From Arbacia lixula (Eukaryota > Echinodermata > Echinoidea > Arbacioida > Arbaciidae), in assembly GCA_963669155.1 (NCBI GenBank), contig OZ022594.1, positions 6,093,207 through 6,157,206 of the forward strand: a stretch of 64,000 nucleotides of DNA. The letters are read 5' to 3'. Below, one piece after another: positions 36,201-48,200 of this stretch; within the stretch, counting starts at the first letter, position 1; each line of letters begins with the position of its first letter. The notes below the pieces were generated by a model that searched no databases, was not told where the DNA came from, and worked only from the letters and a program-made list of their open reading frames with translations. A program made the translations under genes and the position numbers.

Positions 36201-39200
36201 TGTTCCCTGAACAGGTTGTTTTCATGTACATGCAAGTATAAATGTAATTGCTGCCCAATGCAAGCATGAAGGCACAACAGAAAGTGATTTCAAACCAAAT
36301 CATAGCAAAATGTATTCAGCACTGCACCGCTATATAGAAAACGAAAAACAAATATGAAAAGAAATATATGGAGGGAAAAAACGAAGCGTGCAAAGGTTTG
36401 GAATATAAAATCAAAAGCCATGAAACAAAGGGTAACAAATATGATGAATTCAAACAGTGATGCAGCAAGAAATTGAATTGTAACTTTATAGAGGAACAGA
36501 GGAGCAAGAAGCTCTATAAAGCGGGAGGAAAACTGGTGTAAGGCTGCGATCACATGGAAGCAATTTGCCGCTCATCGCCACGTTTTTTTCCTGCTAGTGT
36601 GAACAAGATGATTGCAACGCATGGTAATAGCAATATACCGGTTCACCAGGGTGGATTTATGATAGCATGATGCAGTGGCAAATCACTCGTATGAACGAGC
36701 CTTACCCAAGTCCACTTGTTCTCAGTTATACTCTCAGTTGTACATGTACATACGGTGGGGTCCAACTAAAACTTTCAAAATATCTACAACTATATCTATA
36801 CATGTATCTCTAGCTTTGTAATATGCATTGCATGAACATGTATGGTTATGGTCTTGGTATGATCTAGATCAAATAATATCAGGCTTGTGCATAGGGGCAA
36901 TTCCACAGGTTTGGTTAAAGTCATGTAACATGAGTAACCAAAGCTTCTTTATTTGATTGAAAAAGAAGTTTCTGTGCTGAGGATATGATTACGTATAGAC
37001 TGGTAGACTGTTTGCTTCCTAAATAATTATTTACATAATTTCTGCAAAACTATAACAGAATATACATGTAAAATAAAGAAGCTTTGGTTACTCACGTTAC
37101 ATGACTTTAACTAAACCTGTGGAATTGCCCATAGCATGAACGTCAAAGGTCTTGCTTTGATCTAGATCAGACAGTATTACAGGTATGCTTGTGCATAGCA
37201 TAAATGCATTACCTTAGCATAAATGCCAAAGGTCTGGCTGGACAATAGCTTGTTCATTGCATCAAAGTGTATGGTCTTGCTTTGATCTGGATCAGATAAT
37301 ATCTGGATTGTGCGTTGCATGATAGCGTATGGTCTTGCTTTGATCTAGATCAGGCAAATTTTAGTTGGCCTCTACTGCACAATGTATGCAAAAGCCCTCA
37401 CATTACCATTGGCATGAAAATATGTAGAAAGTCAATGGGGAATTCAAAGTTTGGTACTGGGATGGTTAACTACATGTACAACTGATTGTAGAACTTAGCC
37501 CAGAGAGGGGGAGTCAGAATAGAAAATGAAAATGAGGATGAACGAAAATCATCCTTGACAAACTCTCTACCTTGGCGTGAAATAGTTGAACGTGTGTGTG
37601 GGGGGTTGGGGCAGTTTATCTAAGCCTTCACCTCTGTGGACAGTTTGAGAGAGGAAGGAATGGGCAAGAGATAATAAAAAAATAAAGGAAGGAAGGATTA
37701 GTACAGTTGAATGTCAAAAGATTCAGAGGATACGGGCATATCATAATGAATGGCTGGGTTAAAGGTCAAATCCACCCTGAAGTTATGGTTTAAATACAAA
37801 CAAAAACATGAAAGAAGCAAATTCAGTAAAGGTTTGACAAAAATCCGTCTAAGGATAACAAAGTTATGAATTTTCACATTCCTAATTTAGTGACGTCACT
37901 TCCAGAATACACACATATATATTTCAAGTTGTGTTCAATTTTTTGTAGTTGAAAACTCCATTTTCTCAGAAGGATGTGCACCATTTTACCTGTGTATTTT
38001 ATATCTTTTCACACACACACACACGCCTCTAATCCTTCATCAAATATCAGAAAAGGGTAGTTTATGGAATCATACAGCTCTCAACATACATAAATGGGAG
38101 ACTATCTTGCATGTGACGTCACCAAATCAAAACTTCCTTAAGACAGATTTTCGTCTAACCTTCACTAATGTGTTGCTTTCATGCATCTGCTATATTCAAA
38201 ACCAATTTTACTGCAGGGTAGACTTTCCCTTTAAGTTCATGCTGGTCTCAGCTCACCAACGACAGCACACATGTACCTCTATTAAAGTTTGTGATGCACC
38301 ATCAAAGTGACAAATACCATGGGGGCTCAGGAGCGATTTATATATAGCCCCTGAAATGCACAGAAGAGCCCCAGTGTGAATGCTTGAATTTTCTCTTGAG
38401 ATATAAATGTATACAGTATGGTTGAGTTAGGTTTGTAGTGCCAATTAATGAATGTTTATTTTTTTCCAAGCACCACAAGATCTTTGTGATCATAATCAAC
38501 TCTAATAAGAGACATGAAGTTTTAATTAGCATTGATGAGGACTGACCACATTTAAATAGTGGGGAAGCGGGCCTACAAATCTAGATCAATATAAAAAAAA
38601 AAGTACATGATGGGGGCTCTGGGTTATTTAGCCCCCATGGTGCAAGAAAAAGAGCCCCCTTATTTAACAAAAGTGCCCGTGTGAAAAGTAAATTATAGCA
38701 CATTCCAGGGCGTTTGTTTCATGATATCATGCTTAACATGTAGCAAGCTGCAGTTTTGTTTTTTTCTTGAATCAGCCCCCAAAGAAAAATGAAAGAGTCC
38801 CTGTGAAAGGCATAAATATAATTATAAAATGTAGACCACGGTGGCTGTTTAATGACATCTCTGATGAAGATTAACCCGACAAAATATGTTAATTTTGTTT
38901 TTGTTTTCTCTGGTCCTGCAGAGTGCAATAGAGTAATAATGGATGTTTCATTAATGTATGGCGCATGCCGCACTCATTTCATTTCAACAATTTGATGAAC
39001 TGAAATCTCTCTGTCAATGCCCTACGGAAAGCAAAATTTCTTAAGTTTGCTATAAAAAAAACAAAAGATATTGTACATGTGTAGCTATCAACAGCGATAT
39101 GTTCAATTTTTATATGATTGATTTGGACCCAATCCAAGTGGGGATATGAGAAATGAAGCTGAAAGGAAGCAATGTCACATTATACAAAATATGATACAAA

Positions 39201-42200
39201 AGAAATACAGATGGAATGAATTTTATCACAAAACACATTTAAAGGTATGGGGAAGTACAGGAGTGAAAATAATTATAGGTCGTAACAACGGCGCAAATGT
39301 TCTGCTGTCATCACAGGTTTACATTGGTTTACAATGTACAATACGTGTACATGTGCAATGACCACAGTGAAGCCTGCCTTAACATCATACAGATAAAACA
39401 TGTCTTGATCATGAGCATGAAAATGGTAAAATACAGGTACATTTATAAAGAAAAGAATCAACAAGAGATTACTGGTGGTTCAATATTTTTAAATATTAAG
39501 GTTAGGGATAGAGCTTGGTAGAGACTATAAGCTGTAATCAATGGAATGCCACTCTGTCATGTCAACAGGTCCAATTCTTCTTTGATTTCAGAGTGCCAGG
39601 TATGAATCATCACCAAATATGGTAAAATCACTGAAATCAAATAAAATCTGGACCCAGTGATTGCAGCAGAACCTTTCTTCCATGATTTAAGGGAAAGATC
39701 ACCCTGAAATAATTTTGGTTTCAATAAAAAGAGACAAGTGAAAGAAACATATGAGTGAAGGTTTGACTAAAATCGGTCAAAGGAAAAAAGAGTTATTTGA
39801 TTTTAAAGTGTTGATTTTGTGACGTCACGTGCAAAGCGCTCTCCCATATGTTGTGTACAAAATAAGTCAATAACTTGCTTTTTTTTCTGTTTTTGACAAC
39901 GGAATGATTTTTTTTCATACAGGTATGTGTGTAAAAACATATTTCTCATAGTGTACCAAATGCACAAGATAAAAGGATGCATATCTTTGTGAGAAAATGC
40001 ACATTTTCGAAAAAAAATTGTACACAACATAAAAAATCACAAAATCAAATAACTTTCTTTTCCTTTGACCGATTTTCGTCAAACCTTCACTCATATGTTT
40101 CTTTCATTTGTCTCTTTTCATTGAAACCAAAATAATTTCAGGGTGAACTTCCCCTTTAAGGCCCATAATCTACCGCTCTTTCCCTTACCTTTAAAATGAC
40201 AGAACAGGGAAGAACGCATCTCTTATTTGGAAGAAAGAAATTGTATCCTTTCAAAACCTTTCATCAAAATATCTTTGAAAATAAAGATGAGTTTATGGAC
40301 CATGACACATTCAGGCACACAATGAATAGCCTGTACATCCCACGTGCCTTTTCAAACACTGTACTGCACTACATACATGTATGCACGTTGGTGTGTGCGT
40401 GTGGGTGAAGTTGTGAACTGCTTGTTTTTATGCAGTAAAACAACACAGTAGGCGCATATTTGCACATTATGAGCCTTGTTTACATGTACATGTATAAGCC
40501 GCAATACTACTGATGCACTTCTGCGTTAAAGGAATGTACTGTATTGTGAAGACAAAAAGCCTTCAAAAAGGTGATCATGATGGTCTTAAATTCATGCATT
40601 GTCCATTTTAGAAACTTGCTGAATGTAAGTTGCCCTCAAATGATCCACATTTGGAGTAATTAGTGACTAAATCACAAATCCTTAACATTTTTGGGCCTAA
40701 CATTTAAGAAGATTGCTCACGATCACCTTTTTGAAGGCTTTTTGTCTTCCCAGTAAAGTATATTCACTTTAAAAGCTTTATAAGGCACCATTTATGTGGC
40801 TTGGAAATACTGTATTCCCACAATATTGTGGTATTGGATTTATTGCGTCTACAAACATGTATAAAAAATGTTTGTGATTTAGCAGTATTGAGTTCACGTC
40901 ATGTTAGAGCAAGGAGGTACATGTATCTGTACAGTATGAGGGCAAGCTCAGCTTCAAACCTTCTTGGTTAAACCATGGCTAAGGCAGACGAGCAATCGCC
41001 AAAAGACATACGGCGTCACTTCACAAAACAATCCAGGGGCACAACAAACAAATCACGCGCCAGATAATCTCCTGATGTATGGCATTGATGTAGAACTTGT
41101 GAAAAAAAGACAAATGGCACTCATAGAAGAATAAACCCTCTCTGTGCCAGAACAAAGCTGATCTATTGGATTTGTGAGTATAACTTGTGAAAAAAATGCA
41201 AAATGCACTATGGGATTTGTGTGTCTCACTGACAAGTGCAAAAAATTCAATGCTGGCTAATAAAAGGATCAAGCTCTGCCTTTGCTGATGGGGGTCAAGC
41301 AAATTTTGAGAGAAATTGATGATGTATAATGAAAAAAGGCAACAAATGTCATGACAAATAATTATTGATAAATTACATGATGTAAAAATCACAGATCAGT
41401 AGTTTTCTATACAATATGATTAAACATCAAGCTCTGCCTTCGATGATGGGATCAAGCATACCTGATGGAAATCTGCCAATGTTAAAATTTGTGAGAAATT
41501 GATATTTATAATGAAAAATAAGGCAACAAAGTTCATGATATATAATAGATAGATTACATGACCTAAAAATCATAAATCAGTAATTGTTAATACATGTACA
41601 TACCCTGCTACAAGAAAGCTGTACCTTTAGTCTCCACACACTGCTTTGAATTCTCAAAAGGGTTTTGTTTTTATATTTGTTTGAAAACTTGATATGCTTG
41701 ATTACCACTTGCCATACTTCATCATATCAAGACGAATGTAATTCACTTTCATGACACACATTCTGCTTTTGATAAACTCCTTCGAGAAGTCACTGAATAT
41801 CAGAAGGTAATATCCTCACAATCATTTGGAAACTATACAATACATGTATGTATAAAAAATGTTAGTCTTTGTATGTCTATATATGCATGATTCCTTTTTA
41901 CACATGTAATTAAGTACATATCATTGTGCATGTTAACATATTATCAAAGCGATTGGGGCGGCGTATAATGCGTAATTGCGCAAAAGTTACACCTTGTGAA
42001 ATATACTGCGCACATGCATGGTTCAATCATATATTTGAGGCATGCCATAAAACAATCAGTGTACAGAGATTGTGGCAACTTGAACATATTAACCGATAGC
42101 TTATAGGAACCACGTGGTCCATGTGTTATGTCTATGGGAGTGACATAATCTAGGAGTAAACGGGTTAACAGCAGGTAACCGGTGGCGAGAGCAATGAGAG

Positions 42201-45200
42201 CGCATTGATGGTGTGACACGGCTAGCAGTGTGCTGTGTGGTTTTGTGGAGTCCTGTACTGAACGCATTTAACCCTCTCAGTACCAGACATGAAGACGCAT
42301 GATGTAGGCCTATGTAGATCAGTAGCTTGGTACTGAGAGCTACGGTCTGCAATGAAGATGGACTGAACCTCCCAATATCTCTGACCTATGTGTATATACA
42401 TGTATGTTCACGATTCCTAACCTGAAATCTTCATCTCACCCCAATATATCTTTAAAGGGCATATACTGTACTGGGAAGGCAAAATAGCCTTCAAAATGTA
42501 ATTGTTAGCAATCTTCTTGCCAATAGTCTTAAATTCATGTATTGTCTATTTTAGAAGCTTGCTGAAAGTTATTTGCCCTCAAATGATCTAAATTTGGAGT
42601 AATGAGTGATTAAATCACAAATCCTCAAAATGTTTTGAGGATTTAATGATTAATCATTAATTACTCCAAATGAGGATCATTTGAGGGCAAATAACTTTCA
42701 GCAAGCTTCTATGCCCTTTAAATATCATCCGATTCTTCACACGGCATATATAGAAGAAAGCAATCCCATAATGCACCGTGCTTCGACATTTTGATCAAGT
42801 TTTCAGTTATGTCTGCCTCCGGTCTCATAATCAAGTATACAAGACCGCAGGCAGACATGACTGCAAACTTAATCAGAGTTTGGCTGCATGGTGCATCATG
42901 GGAAATTTTTCAAAATATGTGGTACGAAGAATGAAGAAGAGAAATGTACATTTGTGTTATGTGTTCAAAATGTGCATACATGTGAATATCTACAGTACAT
43001 ACCGGCGAGTCACTTTTTACATTCCTTCTACTGTACATGTACGTGCATGTTAAGAAAGCTCTAGTCTTTTCCCCACATTCTAGCCAGGATGAATTCGCAC
43101 CTTGAAATAAACCTGTGACCCTAAAAACAAATCCAAAATAGAGGTAGAGAAACGAACCATGTAAACCATCCCAGGACCCTCCATACATCCCAACCAATCC
43201 AACACAAACCCCACTATTAACAATGCTACAATCCCTAACTTTTCTGTGCCAGATAAACTGCTACTCTATGGAGTTGTATGTCTATGTGTTTTACAATGCA
43301 GCAATGGTGTTCAGCGACTGCATGAGTCAGGGACACATATTTAAAGGGTTACTAAATTAGAAAAATAAGTTCCCACTAATCTATGTAAAATTATCCACTT
43401 AAAACGAATTTCACATTCGTTTGCCACAATAAAGTCTCATTTTGACGAAAATGTGAAAAAACACACGCCTTCAGTGACGTATGAGAAGTCTAAATGCCAT
43501 AAATGCCTACGGCATGAATAAAATAGTTTATTCATGTTGTTCAAACAATACTTTACCAATGGGAACCCCAAAGCTTGTCCGAGATTTATCCGAGTAGCAA
43601 CAAGTAATAGATTCAAAGTGCATGCCATCCATTGAATCTGAATGACAAGATACAGGTGAATGCAATAACGCGTTACTACGCAGTTAAGGGGAAAGTTTTG
43701 AATACATTATGAAAATGGTCTATTGTTGACTTCCGTACAATGTATGGCATTTTGACTTCTCAAACATCAATGGAGGCGTGCATTTTTTTCAAATTTTCAT
43801 CAAAATGAGACTTCATTGCGGCAAACAAATGTGAAATTCGTTTTTCGTGGATAACTTTACATAGATTAGTGGGAACTTATTTGTCTAATTTAGTAACCCT
43901 TTAAGACAACTTAGCCAGTGTTTAAAAAAAGTACCCTTCAATCACAAAGACGCTCCTATGAATAATGTATGTTGCTCATATCTTTAAATTACATGGTCTA
44001 GACTCTAGCATGTTCATTTCGTGATGCCAGGCTTGTATTAAAGGTAGCTCCTCTAGATATTTTTAAAACATTTTTCCCTGGAATAGATTTCAATTCTTTT
44101 GTCATGAGTAGCATGAAGGCTAAGGTATGCTTTGAACGGTATGGGTGAAAGTGAAATGAAATTACCTTTGGACATTACGTGAGCTCTACAATTTAGCATT
44201 TGGTATGAATGGTCATACAGAAAAGCCTCAATGGTACGTAAATAGTTTAAGTAAATTTGTTATAGAGCTTTCTTTTTTTTAAGCTTGCCTCCATTCCTAC
44301 TAACAAACAGAGATGGGTATCAACACACAGAGTTGGCGTTGCTGATATTTTCTTAAGAAAGCAATGTTTGAATATTGAATACAGTATGTTCTAAGACCAG
44401 GTACCACAGCAAATTCACTGTATTCTAATAAAAGTGATAACAGATAAATATGTATTTGTCAAGATGGCAGAGTGTGAATGTTGCACATGTTCTGAGCAGC
44501 AGAGGGGGTGTTTCACCATGCTGTTTTTAAGCTAAGAACGACTTTACACACGACTGGTGATCCTTTCTTGTGCTAAATAAAATACCCCACTTTGTTCATT
44601 TCCAACAATCCTAATCAAATTTGACAATTCATAAACTTTGCATTCAGACAATTTGAACTTTAGCTGATGGGAATCAAAATCAATGAGAATCTGATTTAGC
44701 ACAAGAAAGGGTCACCAGTCATGCATGAAGTCGTTCTTAGCTTAAGAACAGCTTGGTGAAACACCTCCCAGGTACCAAAGCAAACACTCTTCTAAAAGTC
44801 ATACCAGACCAATATGTTTGTGTATGTCAAGAAGACAATGTTTGAATATTGCACATATTCTGGGTTCAATATACCACAGAAAATACACAGTATGTTAACT
44901 TGCAAAGGGGATAACACATACATGTTGTTGCATGTATTTATTTGTCAAGACGGCAGAGTTTAAACATTGCACGATCTGAGTACCATGTATCACAGCAAAT
45001 ACACTATTTCTGCCCAGATAAATGCATGTATATGTATTTGTTGAGACAGCAAATTTTGAATATGGCACTTGGTCTGAGTTTCAGGTACCACAGCAAATAC
45101 ACTGTATTGTTATGACAGTGACAAGCAGACATGTGCGTGTATGTATTTGTTGAGACTATGCAATATGTCTTCAGTACAACATACCACAGCAAGTACACTG

Positions 45201-48200
45201 TATTCTTGTCAAAAGTGATTACAGATAAATGTATGTTTACATGTATGTGAGATGATACAATTGTACAGTAACTAGCAACAAGAGCCCATCAAAACCACAC
45301 AACCACCAGAGCCCATTTGCATGCGGAGCGTAGATAAGCAAACTAGAGAGGGCGGGCTGTCCGGCCGTCCAGTCTTTACCTTGTGTTTCTGCAGATTTAG
45401 TCTCTGGAAGTTTAGTTTCGGGGTCAGAGACCTCGACATTTGGATTTGTGATCCCAAGCTCGTGCTCATCGGGGTGAACCTCTATCTCCCCTACGTAATG
45501 GTAAGAAGCGTTTTCCAAGAAGGAAGAATGGTTGTGAATGTTTGAACTCTGTCAGTCCCACAGGCAGTACACTGTGTTGTGACTGACATGGGATTTCTCA
45601 ATGACTGGTACTGAAAGGGTTAAAGATAGGGGGATGTGGTGGTAAGGAATTTGACCTTATCCCTTTATGTGAACAGGGGGGTGTTTCACCAAGCTGTTCG
45701 TAAGTTACGAACGACTTTACGAACGACTGGTGATCCCTTCTTGTGCTAAATGGATATCACACTTTGTTCATTGAGAATCTGATTTAGCACAAGAAGGGAT
45801 CACCAGTCGTTCGTAACTTACGAACAGCTTGGTGAAGCACCCCCCAGAAGAGTTTACATGACGTGGACTATCAACACTATTCTGACTGTGTTGTGATTGA
45901 CATGGGATTCTCATATGATTGGTACTGAGATGGTATAAAGGTAAGGGGGATGTGATAGGAAGTAGTTTGACCTTCTCTCCATGATGTGGATGATTAATGC
46001 CACTTTCGTCATATTTCTAATTCATACTGAAATAATAGTCTAGTACTTTCAAGATTAGCCGCTGTAACATTCTCCTCTCTTCTTCCTCGCGAGCTGGAGA
46101 AGGTGTTGAGAACGACTACTCTATTACTGCTAGACCCATTCATTGAATATTGTAATGAAAATATAACCCAATAGCCTGAAAGCCAGGCTATGTACATGTA
46201 AGCCTTAGCCTGGATTCAAGGCTGCAGGCTTCTTTTTTTCTTCTATGCTGCAATGACAGCTAAATGACTGCCACTAAAAAGAAGGTGATAGAGACTACAG
46301 CTCAAAGGAATTGGCATAGGGAAAGGGAAAGGGAAGAAAGGGAAAGAGCCAGTTTTAAACCGCGGTATATTTTGTCCACTTCAGCATGAAACACGATACA
46401 TTAGCCTAAAAAGCATCATGTTTCATGCTGAACTGGACAAAATATACCACGGTTTAAACCTGCGGCTCCTTCCCTTTCTTCCCTTTCTCTTTCCCTATGC
46501 CAATTCCTTTGAGCTGGAGTGTATGCAGTCTATATATGTAGCCTAGGTCCTCCTCACCTAGTTCTTCGACTTCTTCGAAGCTGCAATCAAAACTAATGCT
46601 GGGCACCCAACTTGCCAATTGCAGAGCTTTATCACTTACTCAACACAGTTCACAGCCTAGAACCTCGTTCATACTATTTGTTGAAGTACACATAAAAAGT
46701 GAGGGTGTGAACATTCCCATACGAGGTGGACGCAACTCATCTACATTAATTGTATAGTGTGAACTGGCCTTAATAGTCTGTTTCTAGAAACATCAGAATT
46801 ATAAACAGAAAGGAGAGTTTATAGGGAGCATGTTTAGTAGAATCCACATTCAATATCAGACCTTCTAGCTGCAACATGATTTGATTTTTAAACCCACACT
46901 TCTTGAGAAATAAGAAAAAGGCTTTTAACTCGAGTCACTCTGTTGGAAATGAAAAAGATATATTACATTGGTTTGCTGGAGCTGTCAAAATAATTATTCA
47001 TTCAGATGGACACTTTAGATACAGGTTGAAACAAAACAGCATTCACATACTGGGGCTGAGGGTACAGCACCCTGTATCACAAAGAGTGAGTTGTAATAGG
47101 TTAAAACTTAACAATCAATGGCAAAGTTGGCATCTATTGCAACTCACCCCATCACAAAACCATGACTGCTTTTGCAATCAATAGCATAGTTACACTAGAT
47201 CCACACAAATTCCGATTAATATTGATTGCATGTGATGATCCATATCGATTGGTTCTTTGTGATACAGATTTACGATCAATCATAGCCCTAAATGCGATAC
47301 AGACCCGTTGGATGTATCAAAAAAAGAAAAAAATATCCTTTGCAACCATACTGTTCACCTGCGATGATGAGGCAAAATTTTGATGGTGAATTGAAAAGAA
47401 ATAAACACAGGGTAGACTTGGGGAGAGAAAACACACAGTAATTAGTTAGCTCAATACCCAGCATATAAGCACACAACAAACTTTAGATATTTCATACACG
47501 GGAATGTGAGGAAAGGGAAAATGGAGGGAGGTAGTTTTTATTCCTGTACGTATACACCAGATGCACTGCTGGCATTCAAGGGAATATACTGTAGTGGGAA
47601 GACAAAAAAGCCTTCAAAAGGTGATTGTCAGCAATCTTCTTGCCAATGGTCTTAAATTCGTGTATTGTCCATTTTAGAAACTTGCTGAAATTATTTGCCC
47701 TCAAATAATCCAAATTTGGAGTGATTAATGATTAAAACACAAATCCTCAAAATGTTTGTGCCAAACTTTCAGCAAGTTTTAAACATGGACAATACATGAA
47801 TTTAAGACCAGTGGCAAGAAGATTGCTCACAATCACCTTTTGAAGGCTTTTTGTCTCACCAGGGCCCTGTTGCATAAAACTTACCATTAATGATAACTGT
47901 CATCAATGGTAATTACCATGGTAACATCGCTCAACAGCCGATCAAATTCAATGTTTCCATAGAAGTTGACATTGGAAGCAAAGTTACCATCAATGGTAAG
48001 TTTTATGCAACAGGGCCCAGTACGGCATATTTCCTTTAACTCATCGTGTGCCACAGGTGCATTTTGTCACTTGTAATGCACACAGAGCCCAAAGAGCAGC
48101 ATTATATCTGGTTCAGGGAGGGTTAATTGTGCACAAATGTATCAGTGGCTGGTAAAGTGTTAAAGGGAGGAAATGATTGGGGATTTATGGAGATTCTGAA

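Larger units (their letters stand above)
25721..45379 (-). other. Intron 7 of gene 2 (19.7 kb); repeats only
   Basis: No further exon is needed for phase and none was recognised. The intron carries GTGACGTCAC MITEs, family A, C and other fold-back elements, a tRNA-derived SINE, AT and ACT microsatellites and a 100-bp minisatellite. The stretches at about 30.5-32.2 and 32.7-36.8 kb show only AT-rich unique DNA. A 60-bp near-tandem duplication (CTATGGATATGCCAATATGT) lies near 26.98-27.07 kb. Confidence 0.6.

Noticed and set aside
40980-41600. Duplicated TCAAGCTCTGCCTTTG ... GATGATGTATAATGAAAAA stretches as a possible element
   Set aside because: Two diverged copies (about 41265 and 41420) are visible but no ends, inverted repeats or target duplications could be defined.
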